A stretch of DNA of 64,000 bases from Fallopia convolvulus (lineage: Eukaryota; Streptophyta; Magnoliopsida; Caryophyllales; Polygonaceae), in NCBI GenBank assembly GCA_964016875.1, contig OZ024719.1, positions 34,272,679 through 34,336,678 of the forward strand, written 5' to 3'. Every line of letters begins with the position of its first letter. Positions within the stretch are counted from its first letter, which is position 1. Below, one piece after another: positions 1-12,600 of this stretch. The notes under the pieces were generated by a model. It ran no database searches. It had not been told where the DNA came from and was given only the letters and a program-made list of their open reading frames with translations. The position numbers were made by a program, and so were the translations under genes.

Positions 1-1850
1 CGAACGGAGTCTTCTTGGTGGCCGAATGCACCGATCGGTTATAGGCAAACTCTATAAATGCAAGACATTCTTCCCACTTGAGCAAATTGGTAGACAAAAG
101 AGAATGCAAAAGAGAACCAAGAGTTCGATTCACGACCTCGGTTTGTCCATCCGTTTGAGGATGACAAGTGGTAGAAAAGAGCAACTTTGTGCCTAGCTTG
201 GCCCAAAGAGTCTTCTAAAAATAGCTCAAAAACTTCACATCACGATCAGAAACTATAGACTTAGGAACTCCATGCAATCTCACAACATTATAAAAAAACA
301 AGCAAGCAACATGAGATGCATCATCAGTCTTATGGAATGCTATGAAGTGAGCCATCTTAGAGAACCTATCAACCACAACAAAAATGGAGTCTCTCCCCCT
401 CTTAGAGCGAGGTAATCCCAAAACAAAGTCCATGAAATGTCTTCCCAAGGAGCACGAGGGATAGGAAGGGGAGTGTACAAACCATGAGGTGTACCCTAGA
501 CTTAGCACGCATTCATGTCATACAAGAAGCGCAAAACTTCTCTACCGACCTAAGCATGAAAGCCCAAAACAAATGCTCCCTAAGAACATGCAAAGTCTTC
601 ATGACTCCAAAATGTCCCATAAGGCCTCCACCATGGGCCTCTTGTACAAGTAAATGCCTAATAGAACTTCTAGGCACACACAACTTAGGACCCTTAAATA
701 AAAATCCATCACGTAAATAGAATTGGTCCTTACTCCCATGAGTAATACATGCATGAAGTAACTCCCCAAAATCAGCATCATTAGCATACAACTCACACAT
801 GAAACCAAAACCTAGCAACCTAGCATCAAGAAGGGATAGAAGAGCATACCTCCTAGAAAGTGCGTCGGCGATGACATTGTCCTTTCCCTTCTTATGCTTG
901 ATGACGTATGAAAATGTCTCAATGAACTCGACCCACTTAGCATGGCGCTTGTTGAGCTTTCTTTGACCTTTAAGAAATTTAAGCGCCTCGTGGTTGGAAT
1001 GTATGACAAACTCGCGTGGCATGAGGTAGTGCTCCCATGTTTTGAATACTCGGACAAGGGCCAACTACTCTTTGTCGTAGGTGGGATAATTACACTCGGC
1101 CTCTCCCAATTTCTCACTAAAATATGCCACGGGTCTGCCCTCTTGTAAAAGAACACCGCCTAAGCCAATGCCCGAAGTGTCACATTCAGTTTCGAACATT
1201 TTGTTGAAATCGGGCAAGACTAGGAGCGACGCTTGTGTGAGTTTTTCTTTGAGAAGGTTGAACGCAGCTTCTTGGGGCTCTTCCCACCTGAATGGTACAT
1301 TTTTCTTGGTGAGCGTGGTGAGAGGCGCAGCTATGGAGCTAAAGTCTCTCACCAAGCGGCGGTAGAAGCCGGCCAAACGAAGAAAACATCGAACTTGCTT
1401 CATGGTGGTGGGATTCGGCCAATCTCGTATTGCCTTCACCTTCTCTTAATCAACCTTTTAGCCCTTCCCTACTCACAACAAAGCCAAGAATACCATATGA
1501 TCCGAGCAAAAGTGGCACTTTTTAAAGTTAGTAAATAGGCGTTCATTTCTCAAAATGTCTAACACTTGCCTAAGGTGTTCGATGTGGGACACGAGGTTGT
1601 GGCTATAAATGAGAATATCATCAAAGTAAAAAACCACGAATTTACCAAGAAAACGATAGAGAATGTGGTTCATCAACCTCGTAAAGGTGCTAGGAGCGTT
1701 GGTTAAACCGAAAGGCATAACCAACCACTCGTAAAGCCTATACTTGGTTTTGAACGCGGTTTTCCACTCATCGCCATCCGATAATGCGACTTGATGATAT
1801 GCTTTATGAGCTCAATGGAGCTTGTATTTTCTCTAAAATTGATTTATAAG
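1..1850 (-). pseudogene. Ty3/gypsy (chromovirus-like) pol fragment: RT, RNase H, integrase
   Basis: Read on the minus strand, the window opens inside a broken polyprotein. Reverse transcriptase lies at about 1473-1830 and keeps the catalytic box FYFDDILIYS and the MPFGLTNAPSTF block. The connection and RNase H follow at 840-1439 (GFYRRLVRDFSS, then HKKGKDNVIADALSRR). The integrase zinc-finger region is at about 513-840 and the integrase core at 1-508, with MDFVLGLPRSKRGRDS and DRFSKMAHF. In-frame stops and frame changes break the reading near 508, 1064, 1440-1470 and 1840. The integrase wording resembles plant chromoviruses (Reina/Tekay type), but no chromodomain is visible because the 3' part lies off the left edge. 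No LTR could be delimited. The reading is confident as a Ty3/gypsy remnant and tentative as to lineage. Confidence 0.9.
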
Positions 1851-2390
1851 GATCAATGAAGTCGGTGTAAGATCACTTGGATGCTCTCTTCTCGCCTAGG
1901 AAATGGATGATGTGCCTCGTGGATAACTTGATAGACGTGTGAATGTTTTGAAAAACCAAAAATGGATGATGGAAATTGAGGGTAGTTGGATATGAATGAG
2001 TTTACGGTGTGGATATGAATGAGTTTACGGTGTGGATATGACTTACCACACTCGAAACCCTAACTATGAGATTCAAGGACAAGGACGTGACGCACCTTGC
2101 TCTTGGAACTCAAGGGTGATCCGATATTACTCACAAATCAAGATTAAAAACAAAGAACAATAAACAACTTTATTAAGAGGCAAAACGCCAAAAACAAAGT
2201 CGAAACATGACTTAAAACAAAGAAAGAGTTTTCGAATTCTTCAAATGTATCTAGCATTGAGAAATGACGCCTCTTTTAAAGGAAAATCAGCCTTCAACTA
2301 AGCCTCTTCAATAACCAACCATTAATCAAGCATGAAGACAAAAGACCCTTGGAAAACCGGCATTAAATGTGTCTTGAAATGGCACGCAAG
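1851..2390. other. Non-coding spacer beside gypsy remnant
   Basis: No gene is visible. About 2.4 copies of a 23-bp unit beginning GGATATGAATGAGTTTACGG occur at 1988-2040. The rest is moderately AT-rich and could be untranslated or LTR sequence of the neighbouring gypsy remnant, but no second copy is present to prove it. Confidence 0.4.
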
Positions 2391-2849
2391 CTAGGCGCCC
2401 GACATGGCCACGGCGCGCCCGGTGACTAGCAACGTGCACTCCATGTCGTCTTCATATTTGATCGGCGCTTCATGGACCAAGAGACCATCTTGAAGCTCTT
2501 CGTGCAAGACACGAGCTTGAGCCCTTGTGATTCGACCTAAATAAGGCCAAGTGTCATTGGCTTGTGTGTTCGGGCCACGGGCGTCGGCGGCTCCAAGAGG
2601 TGACCGGCGCTCTTCGTCTTGCATGGCTTCGGGAGCGGCGTGCCCATCCTCGAAGTTGTCTTCCATGGCCGTGAATGTCTCGGCGGAGTCGGTACTGTGG
2701 GTGGTGGCTTGGCCTTGCTTAGCCGTGGCGCACCTGGGTGGTTCATTACCGAAGGCGGATGGGTCAGTAGCCGAGAGTGCGGTACCGACGGTGTTTGGCT
2801 TGTTACCGACGGTGTCTAGGCCATGATGTGGCACGTGAGGCATGGTCAC
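2391..2849 (-). pseudogene. Retroelement-like ORF fragment with TRAQAR motif
   Basis: A 152-codon open frame, GC-richer than its surroundings. The product is hydrophilic and low in hydrophobic segments, and carries GRITRAQARVLHEEL near residue 104. Short GxxTRxxA(R/K) strings of this kind occur in plant gypsy polyproteins at poorly conserved gag or post-integrase positions. No catalytic domain is visible. It abuts the 5' end of the plus-strand LINE, so it is probably a truncated retroelement piece rather than a host gene. Function not recognised. Confidence 0.35.
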
Positions 2850-5800
2850 ATCAACTCTTGTTTAAGTTTTTATCTCACTTTTGTTTATGCTTTCAATTTT
2901 CCTAGGGAAAGAAAGCCATTGTGGAGCTTGTTGAGAACTCTTGCCGGAGGAATGAATGCACCTTGGCTTGTGATGGGTGATATGAATTGCCTACTTGACT
3001 CAACCGAAAGGTTCTCATTGAGTAGTAGAAATGATGACGAGGAGCCGGATAAGCTTGCTAATATCTTAGGCCATTGTGGCCTCCATGACCTCACCTACTC
3101 CGGGGCCAAATACACGTGGTCTGACCAACGAATGGGGATCTCCCGGGTAGCAACAAAACTCGACCATGCCCTTGTAAATGCCCATTGGGAAAACACCTTC
3201 AATCAAGCCTTTGCCTTTTTGGGGACCCAAACCTTTCTGACCATTCACCCGGGCTTGTCCATATAAACCCCACAAACACAATGCGTAAATACCCCTTCCG
3301 GTTCTATAATTTTTGGACCAATGACGCCGATTTTGAGAGCCTAGTGAACCAGGTTTGGAGCAAAAGTATGGTTGGCACGTCACAGTTTATCCTCTTTTCC
3401 AAACTAACTAGACTAAAGGGGGCTTTGAAAACTTGGAACCGAACTAAATTTAGGAACCTTGAAAGCCTAGCGGAGGAGAGTGTTGAAAACTTGAAAAGGG
3501 CACACCAAGCTCTACATGATTACTTTGGGTGCGAAGCAAAACAAAGAGTCGTCTCTGAAGCAAAGAAAGAGGTTGAGCGCCACATGAAAAACATGATGAG
3601 TACCACAACACAAAGAGCAAAGATGGATTGGTTAACAATGGGTGAAGAAACTTCCTCTTTGTTCTTCAATAGGGTGAAAGAGAGGAAAGTAGGCAATAAC
3701 ATTCTCATGCTCGAAGATGAGAATGGGTGCAACCTTGAAGAACCCCGTGAAATTGTGAATGAAGTTGTGGGTTCTTATGAACGGCTCCTTGGCGCGGCAA
3801 ATTCAGCCCATGATCTTGATTTTGGGCAACTCAAAGGAACAACACTTGGCCATGAAGATGTTGCAAACCTCACACTCATGCCAAGTGAAGAGGAGATAAG
3901 AAAGGCCTTTGTAGGCATTGGCTCCAATAAATCACCGAGACCCGATGGTTTTAGTAGCCACTTTTTCAAAAGTTGTTGGAGCATTGTTAAGACCGATGTA
4001 GTGAGGATCGAGCGAGAATTCTTCCAAACCGGGAGATTTCTTGGAGATTGGAACAACACTTTTGTGAGCCTAATTCCCAAATGTGACCAACCCTTCCACA
4101 TAAAAGACTTTAGACCCATTTCTTGTTGCAATACCTTCTTAAAATCCATCTCGAAAATACTCGTGAGCCGAATCCGTCCCCTCGACCAAATCATCTCGGT
4201 TGGGCAAGGAGCTTTTGTTCCGGGCCGTTCCATCTCTCATAATGTCGCGGTTGCACAAAAGTTAGTGGCAAATTATGAAAAGAGGGGAGTCTCAAAAAGA
4301 TGCCTCATCCAAGTTGATCTCCAAAAGGCCTTTGATTGTGTGGATTGGTACTTTCTCGGGAAAATCCTCCATTACTTCGGTTTCCTATCTTGGCTTACGT
4401 AACTAATACTCCAAAGTGTCACCACCCCTGGCTACACTATTCTCATCAACGGGGAACCCAAGGGCTTCTTTTCGGGGAAAAGGGGCCTTCGCCAAGGTGA
4501 CCCCCTCTCACCTTTTCTCTTTGTCTTGCTTATGGAAATCCTCAACCGCAAGCTCGAAAAAGCTAGCACCACCCGAGGCTTTGGCTTCCACCCTAAATGT
4601 CATCAACTCAAACTCACCAATATTGTCTTTGCCGAAGACCTTCTCATCTTTTGCAAACCTACACAAAAATCCCTTGAATCCATAAAAGCCGCCCTTATTG
4701 AGTTTGGAAAAGCCTCGAGCCTAATAGAAAATGCCACCAAAAGTTGCATATTTTTTGGAGGAGTTTCCATGGGTGACCGGCCTCACCTCACTGGTATTTT
4801 TGGGATTGAAATAGGCTCTTTCCCTATCCACTACCTAGGGATGTCGTTGCAATCCGATAAGGTCAAAGTGGGAGACTACGAGCCTCTCCTCAACAAAATT
4901 ACGGCGGCGATCAATTGGTGTGGAGCAAGAATGCTCTCCTATGAAGGGAGAGCCCAAGTCATACGCTCAATGCTTGAGGGCCTCCTCTCCTTTTGGGTAA
5001 AATCAACCATTATCCCCAAGGTGGTCCTCAAACGCATAGAAGCCTTGTGCCGCTCATTTCTTTGGAGTGGAAAGGTTGGGGGAAGGCCCTTGTAGCTTGG
5101 AAAAAAGTGACAAGACCTCATAATGAGGGTGCCCTCAACATCAAATATCTTGTTGCTTGGAATAGAATGGCTCTCTTCAAGCTCGGTCATGATATCTACA
5201 TGGAAAAGTCATCCCTTTGGACAAATTGGGTCGCTCAAAATCACACCAAAAGGGTGAATTTTTGGAGCTTGAGGGAGAAAAGCTCCAACTCTTGGATTTG
5301 GAAGTCCCTTCTCAAGCTTAGGCAACCGGTGGTTGAAGCGGTCCAAGCGGGGCCAACCAATGACGACCCTATGGGCCTTGGCTCCATCACCCACCCAAGT
5401 GGTAAGCTCAACGTTAGTGCACTCTATGACTTGCTCCGGGATAGAAGGTCGACTCTTGCATGGAGTGATTTAAATTAAGACCCATGTTAGAGTAAGGAAA
5501 TGGAGTTTCCGCTTTTTTGTTAGCCTACCTTGACCGGTTACCCACTCTTAGCCGGCTCAAGGATCGAGGAGTGCTTACCCATGAGAATTGTGTTTTGTGT
5601 GGAAATGAGCCCGAGACCTCGGAGCACCTATGGGGAAATTGTAGCTTTGTTCAAGAGGTAATGAACCGAGTTTGGGCTTGGCATGGTGTTGACACAAGGA
5701 AATCGAGCCTAGAAGAGTGGATTGAGTGGTTTTTCGCGTCTCCAAAGCAAGAGAGCCACATCTTCAAAGCAAGACTTATTACACTTCTTGGAATCATTCA

Positions 5801-5963
5801 TCATGTTTGGGATGCTAGGAATGATGTGCAATTTCGAGGGGTTGTGGCTAATTCCACCGATTGTGCTATCAAGACTATTCAAGATTCTAAGGAAATAATC
5901 TCCTGTACTTGCAAGATGAGTGGGAAAAGAGGGGCTAGAATCTGGCGACTCATTCGCACGTAA
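2850..5963 (+). pseudogene. LINE ORF2 pseudogene: endonuclease, RT, zf-RVT
   Basis: The endonuclease part (about 2870-3266) has LVMGDMNCLLD, YTWSD and KLDHALV. The frame then shifts into a long frame at 3185-5095. There the RT shows SPRPDGFSSHFFK, LIPKCDQPFHIKDFRPISCC, QGAFVPGRSISHN, VDLQKAFDCVDW and LRQGDPLSPFLF. That frame has one in-frame stop at 4400-4402. The catalytic box reads FAEDLLIF where the family has FADD, so the first of the paired aspartates is glutamate. A second shift near 5090 leads to 4993-5478, and a third block at 5517-5963 carries the CVLCGNEPETSEHLWGNC zinc-finger signature. ORF2 normally nicks DNA and copies RNA at the target. This copy cannot do so in one chain. Confidence 0.88.
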
Positions 5964-6420
5964 GCTTCTCTACCTCTTTTGCCTCCTCTTTCTACACCCC
6001 TCTCTCTTTCTACACTCTTGTGCAACCCTTATGCTTGCCGGCTAAGGTACTTTGATGATCTTTTGGTACTTTTTGATGTCACCTTGCTTGGCTTTTGTTG
6101 GCTTGATGGCCTTGTTAGCTTGAGGTTGTTTTGTTGTTGTCGTGTTGGCTACTTGTTGGCTTGTTTCCCTTGTTGTTTTTGGATGATGTTTTTGGAGGCA
6201 TGTTGTTTGCCTAGCCCGTTTTGTTACCCCTAGTTCTCTTCTAGGAGATTTTTGAGGCTTGACTAGTTTGATGTATAGGGCCCTTTTATGTGTTTTTGGG
6301 TTGCGTGCTCTCGGCGGTTTGAAGGATCTTGTTGTTTCAATCTTACCATGTATTTTGCGCCTTAACCCCTTGTTTCGTTAAGGAGCATTTGTACATGTTC
6401 TCTTCATATATTTACCATAT
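2850..6420 (+). mobile_element. 5'-truncated L1-type LINE (non-LTR retrotransposon)
   Basis: The segment reads in order endonuclease C-terminal half, reverse transcriptase, and a zinc-finger/RNase H-like C-terminal domain, all on the plus strand, followed by about 450 bp of non-coding 3' sequence. The N-terminal half of the endonuclease and ORF1 are missing, as is typical of LINE copies truncated at the 5' end during integration. The 3' edge is placed just before the tandem repeats at about 6430. No clear poly(A) tail or target-site duplication was seen, so both edges are approximate. Confidence 0.85.
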
Positions 6421-6429
6421 CTCAGTTCT

Positions 6430-8045
6430 AGTACGAAAATGTCCATGCCTTTCAGCCTCAAACTTAGACCCTCCTTGAAAATGCCCTAAACGGTCTAACT
6501 GTCGAATTGGACTTTGCACACGTCCGTTTTAGGTCCCTATTAGCCCAACCAAGCAAAAAAAAGGGAAAAACTCACAAAAGTTCGGGTACGAAAGTGTTAG
6601 TACCTTCTAGCCTCAAACCGAGACCCTCCCTGAAAAGTCCTAAATTGTCTAACGGTCGAATGGGACTTTGCACACGTCCGTTTTAGGCCCCTACTAGCCC
6701 ATCCAAGCAAAAAACGAGGAAAAAACATGTAAAAGTTCGGGTATGAAAATGTTAATACCTTTCAGCCTCAAACCGAGACCCTCTCTGAAATTGCCATAAA
6801 GGGTTTAAGGGTCGAATGAGACTTTGCACACGTTTGTTTTAGGCCCTTACTAGCCCATCCAAGCCAATAAAATGGAAAAAACTCGCAAGAGTTCCAATAC
6901 AAAAATGTTCGTATTTTCAGCCTCAAACTAAAATCCTCCCCGAAAATGCCCTAAATAGTTTAAAGGGCGAATGTGACTTTGCAAAACGTCCGTTTTAGGC
7001 CCCTACTAGCCCATCCAAGCCAAAAAAAAAAAAGAAAAAACTTGCAACAGTTCGGGTATGAAAATGTTCGTACCTTTCAGCCTCTAACCGAGACCCTCCC
7101 CGAAAATGACCTGAACGGTTTAATGGTCGAATGTGAGTTTACAAAACGTGCGTTTTAGGCCCCTACTAGCCCATCCAAGCCAAAAAACGAAAAAAACTCG
7201 AACAAGTTCGGGCATGAAAATGTTCGTGCCTTTTAGCCTCAAACTCAGACCCTCCCCGAAAATGCCCTAAACAGTTTAATGGTCGAATGGGACCTTGCAC
7301 ACGTCCGTTTTAGGGCCCTACTAACCCACCCAAGCCAAAAAATGAAAAAATTCGTAAAAGTTCGGGTAGGAAAATGTTCGTACCTCACATCTTCAAACCG
7401 AGACCCTCCTCGAAAAAGCCTTAAATAGTTTAACGGTCGAATGGGACTTTGCACACGTTCGTTTTAGGCCCCCTACTAGCCGATCCAAGCCAAAATACAG
7501 AAAAAACTCGAAAAAGTTCGGGTATGAATATGTTCGTACCTTTCAGCCTCAAACCGAGACTCTCCTCGAAAATGCCTAAACGATTTAACTGTCAAATGGG
7601 ACTTTGCACACGTCCGTTTAAGGCCCCTACTAGCCCATCCAAGCCAATAAAGCGGAAAAAACTCGCAAAAGTTCCAGTACAAAAATGTTCGTATCTTTCA
7701 GCCTCAAACTAAGACCCTCCTTGAAAATGCCGTAAACGGTTTAACGGTTGAATGTGACTTTACAAAATGTCCGTTATAGGCCCCTATTAGCTCATCCAAG
7801 CCAAAAAGGGGGGAAAACTCGCAAAAGTTTCGGTACGAAAATGTTCGTGTCATTCAGCTTGAAACTGAGACCCTCCCCAAAAATGCCCTAAACGGTTTAA
7901 CGATCGAATGACTTTACAAAACGTCCGTTTTAGGCCCCTACTACCCTGTCAAAGCAAAAAAAACGGAAAAAACTCGAAAAAGTTCGGGTACGAAAATTTT
8001 CGTACCTTTCAGCCTCAAATGTGACTTTACAAAATGTCCGTTTTA
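6430..8045. repeat. Tandem satellite array, ~155-bp unit, about ten copies
   Basis: The block CTTTCAGCCTCAAACCGAG and variants recur at about 6447, 6604, 6757, 6910, 7071, 7229, 7379, 7536, 7693, 7848 and 8003, giving a period of 150-160 bp (mean near 155). Other conserved blocks in each unit are CACGTCCGTTTTAGGCCCCT, ACTAGCCCATCCAAGCC and a hairpin-forming string of the type GGTACGAAAATGTTCGTACC. Units differ by scattered substitutions and small indels. The last one is internally deleted and jumps from CAGCCTCAAA to the TGTGACTTTACA block. Short open frames here are artefacts of the repeat. It directly follows the LINE 3' end. Confidence 0.93.
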
Positions 8046-8914
8046 TCTAAAACTATTAGACAAGTACTAGGTAAAATATGTCCAATATATGTTTTTCCGC
8101 TACGAAAAGGTATAACTTTAAACTACTAATTCCATTTTATTAAATTATTAATATTTTTTATTATTAATATTTTTAATTAAATCTCGTAGGTACGAAAATC
8201 TATAACTATATGTTAAAGTTATACCTTTTCGAGCCACTAGAATGATTATGGGCCTATCTCATATTTACAAAAATAATTTTTATTCCTAATATTTTAACTT
8301 TTTTATATTAAATTCTTCTTTAACTATTTAAATCTATGTTTAACATTAAACAAATATCTATTTAGTATAACAATATCTATTGAAAACTTCCTTATTCATA
8401 TATTTAAAATTAAAGATAACAAATTTAAAATATTTAAAAATAAGTATAAATTTCTTTATCTTTTAGTATGATATCTTTTCACAAATTTTTTTATGGATAT
8501 ATATTTTTTTTTCTTTTATAATAAAAAAATAATGATAAATACTTATAATGTCTAAAAATAATAAAATTAGGTAATATAATATTTAAAAGATATATTGAAA
8601 TATTTGATAATCTCTAAATTAAGGTACATAGAAAGTAATAAAAAAATATAAAAAATATAAAATTTAATCTTATCTAATCTTTATTTTATCGAACCACAAA
8701 ATGATTTTGGCCCCACCTTAAATGAAAATAAATTATTTTTAAAATTTTTTTCTATAAATAAATTATTTTTATATTTATCTTTCATATTTTATTATATCTT
8801 ATTTATTAATTTAATTATTATTTTATATAAATCTTATCTCTTTCATATTCTAATATGAAAATCTTTTTTTATTCATATGCTATCTTTTTTTAAAATTAAA
8901 TACCTATGAAATAT
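8046..8914. other. AT-rich spacer with a 19-bp inverted repeat
   Basis: No gene is seen. A perfect 19-bp inverted repeat (CGAAAAGGTATAACTTTAA at 8103-8121 and its complement at 8212-8231) encloses a ~90-bp AT-rich loop and may be a degraded foldback MITE. The rest is long A/T runs. Confidence 0.5.
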
Positions 8915-9189
8915 CGAGTTTGGTTCAAATGAAACAAACTCTTATCTTAAAACGTGAAACGAATGCACTTTTCCAAATTAGTAGTGCACTTTTCATACAA
9001 AAGTGCATTGAAAAATACAAAAAGTGCACTACAAAAAGTATGAAAAGTGCACTAAAAAGTACGAAAAGTGCAAATGCGAAAAAATGCACTCTGAAGTAGG
9101 AAAAGTGCACTACTAACTATAAAAACTGCATTCGTTTCAGGATAACAGTTCGTTTCAAGATAAGAGTTTGTTTCATTTGAACCAAACTC
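8915..9189. mobile_element. MULE-type MITE with 9-bp target-site duplication
   Basis: The ends are inverted copies, GAGTTTGGTTCAAATGAAAC on the left and its complement ending ...GAACCAAACTC on the right. Homology extends about 50 bp inward through a TGCATTCGTTTCA block. The element is flanked by the direct repeat ATGAAATAT (8906-8914 and 9190-9198). A 9-bp duplication with long terminal inverted repeats fits Mutator-like elements. The core is a degenerate series of AAAAGTGCAC-like motifs on both strands. It has no coding capacity. Confidence 0.8.
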
Positions 9190-9656
9190 ATGAAATATTA
9201 TCAAGGAAAAAGAGAAATGTACATTATTTTAACTTAATAATCTTTTTTATTCTTAACATTAAACATAATAATTCATATTTATTTGCTTTATTTGATTCCA
9301 AAAAATAAAAAATTTGTTCATTGTACAAACAATAAATTACTTACTTAAATTTTTATATTATATTTTTATTTAATATCTATAAAATACCGAACCATAGTCA
9401 TGCATGGTACGACAGGTACTAGTATATACTAGTTTATGATCTAAAGTAAATCAGACCCTATCATAATCTGACAGAGTGTAGATCTTAGTAATCTCATGCA
9501 CAAGAATGCGTTGAGGCGATTTGTTTCTAGATGAAAGGTTTATCTTAATCCTCTTTTCCTCGTCAAAGACAAAAACATAGTGTAGACTAACCAATGTTTT
9601 TAAAGTCATGACAAAGCCTTAATAGCTAAGGCTTTTGTTGTGTGTACTTGTTTGGT
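9190..9656. other. AT-rich spacer with Helitron-like 3' terminus (plus strand)
   Basis: At about 9396-9422 the plus strand has an imperfect hairpin GTCATGCATGGTACGAC, then a short spacer and CTAG followed by T. This matches the 3' terminus of the Helitron family seen at 10134 (minus). The matching 5' end was not found upstream. The remainder up to the AlaRS stop codon is presumably its 3' untranslated and flanking sequence (minus). Confidence 0.45.
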
Positions 9657-12600
9657 TTAGGTGGGTTTTTGAGATAAGATGGCAACGAGGGCATCTCGGG
9701 CCTTATCAAGTGCGTTTCGCAAATTGTGGGGATTCTTGCCGCCTGCTTGTGCAAAGTTGGGCCTGCCACCTCCACCTCCACCACACATCTTAGCTATTGG
9801 GCCTATGAACTTGCCCGCCTCAAGTCCTAATTCCACAACGCCAGGAGTGAATGCGGCCACTAAATTCACCTTTCCTTGGCTTGGCGAACAAGACCCCAAT
9901 ACCACCGCTGCAGGATCCTGTAGGGTATCTATCAGATGCTCCGCTGCCCTCTTTAGAGCCTCACCATCCACCTCATTCATCGACTCCACTATAACCCTGA
10001 AATCATATCATATTATTTTAAATCACCGACTCTACCTCATCCCATTTCATTCCATTTAATTTTGATAATTAACTAGGTTAAATCATCATGTGGTGTTTGA
10101 ACATACAAGTTATTTAGCTAGTTGTAGTTGAAACTAGTTATTCCCGTCGTGCCCTACACGACTTTGACTCTATATTTTTTTAGACAGACTATAAAAAAGA
10201 TATTAATAAATAAAAATATAATGTAAATAATAATTGTGAATTGATGATTTATATAAATTGTAAAAAAAAACATAATTCTAAATTAAAGATTTTGATAGAA
10301 AAAACGAAAATTATGGGCAATTTAATATGGATTAGCAAATAAAATTGAGTTGACATGTACGTATATTATCAAAAACACATTACCGAAAAATTATAATTGA
10401 AAATTACAATTGTAATTGGCTAGAATAAATTATCAATAAAATTAAAATTAAAAAAATCAAAGATATATCATAATTGAAATTTAAAGATTTAGCAACAAAA
10501 AGATTTAATCCTATCTAAATATCATAATGGGAAAAAAATATAAATTAACAGAAAAAAATGACTTGATTTGTACATAAAACCGTAACTCATTTTTTCTATA
10601 TATTTATTATGATTCATTTTTTTAATACCGTATCTCATATCGGAAAAGTCAAAACAATGATAAGGTTGTCGAAAATATGCTAAGATTATGTCTACACATA
10701 TCTATTCTAATTCTTTTTTTTAGGAAAATATGTTAATTGTTAAACTTTTTGTTCAATTTCAAGGAAATTAATTTTACGAATCATTTTTATTTTGCTAGAA
10801 AATAGGTTAACGGTTAATTTTGTTATTCAATATATTCGTTATGTGCTTACATATATGATCATATCATATATATGGATCATTAACAATCTATTATTAATTT
10901 TGTAGTTTTAAAACATTATAGGATAAGAATTCGGTATATATTTATAGAAGTTTTTTTGGTATATTATATTGGAGCGTTGTTAGGATCATGAAGATATGGT
11001 ATTAAAATATTTTTATATGTAAATTTCTCAAAATATGTAACTAAATTTCCAAAAAATACATTATTGTAATCCAATATAAAAAATTAAAAAATTGATTCAG
11101 ATTTGTAGATTATGTGGCAATATGATGTGTACATAACATATGAGTGATATGGAAAATTTTTTACATGTGGACTATGACATGAAATACTTACAAAGACGTC
11201 TAAATTATAAGAAAATGACACGTGTAAAAATTTGAGGTGGCTTAATATAGGATTGACATGTGGCGAAATCCTATGTGGCATAATGAGAAGGCTCCAAACC
11301 TTATTGCTTTTATATATATATAATAGATTTAGAGTTTTAGTTATTCAACTAGGTAAAATATGACTAGATTTGAGTTGACATAAATTACTAAACTTCATTT
11401 GAACATAAACAATTTGAGGAATTGGCTAAAAACCACCCGTATAATATGGCATATTTCACTTAACCACCCGTATTTTCAATAATTATAAAAAACCACCCAT
11501 ATTACGAGCTCCGTTAAAATGTAACCACCCAAATTCCAAATCCGTTTGATTCCGTCAAATAAGAGTGACATGGCACTCGAATTTTAATATTTTTTTTGAA
11601 AGATTGCCACATCATACCCTTTTTTTAATTTCATTTTAGTTTCTTTTTATTTTTCTCTCTTTTCTTTTTCCTCTCCCCCTCTCTTTTCTTTCCCCTCTCT
11701 TTTCTTTCGTGTGCACCCGACCCCTCTCTTTCTTCCTCCTCCATCTCTCAATTCACCCTCTCCCTCACAATGGTGCCATGCTCCCTGCGCTCCTCCATCG
11801 ACCCCACTACACTGCCGGACCACCGACGTCACTTCTCCTGCCCAACCACGCATTAGCATCAACCGTCGACTCCTCTTCCACCTAGATCGAGTGCAACAAC
11901 ACTCGCTCATTGGAGCTCCGGTCGCCAACAACTCTCTCCGGTCACCTCTTCACCACCGGTCGACCACTGTGGACAACCCACCACCGCCCCTAAGGTATAG
12001 CCCATATCCCTTTCTTTTGATTTGATAGAGATTAAAAATCTAGGGTTTTGTCGAATTGGGGTTTTGTAGATCAGAGATTGGTTGTTAGATCCTTACAGTT
12101 CCCGTAGCCGGCGTCGAAGACGGAATTGAGATCGATGTCATTGGGGAAGAGAGAATCGGATTGAGGATCTTCAAAGTACTCTTTGAGCCAGTAGTCGCGG
12201 AAACAGGGGAGGAATGGACGAGGCTCTACCACTGATCGAAGAGGGCGGTGGTGGTGTTGGGTTTCAGAATCGATGAAGGTCGTGGCAGTGTTTGGCGATG
12301 GAGAACCTCCATTTCAGATTTGAAATCTTAGGTGAGGGAATTGGGAAAGGCAGAGACCGAAAATGGAATGGGTTTATAGATTGATAATCTAGGATTTTTT
12401 TCTAGGGAAAATCTAGGATTTTGTTGTAAGAGAGGGGTAATGCTATGTCATTGCACAATTTAAAGATGGAAATGGTTGATTATTTGTTGATGTGGCAATC
12501 TTTCAAAAAAAAAAATTTAAATACGAGTGCCATGTCACTCTTATTTAACGGAATCAAACGGATCTGGAATTTGGGTGGTTACATTTTAACGGAGCCCGAT

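Noticed and set aside
6973..7712. Short ORFs in the satellite region
   Set aside because: They arise from the 155-bp repeat and shift frame with unit indels.
9679..10059. 126-codon plus-strand ORF
   Set aside because: It is antisense to the last AlaRS exon, which has a clear DHHA1 reading.
11711..12025. Pro/His-rich 104-codon ORF as a host gene
   Set aside because: It lies inside the MULE interior within an AlaRS intron. Low complexity, no recognised domain.
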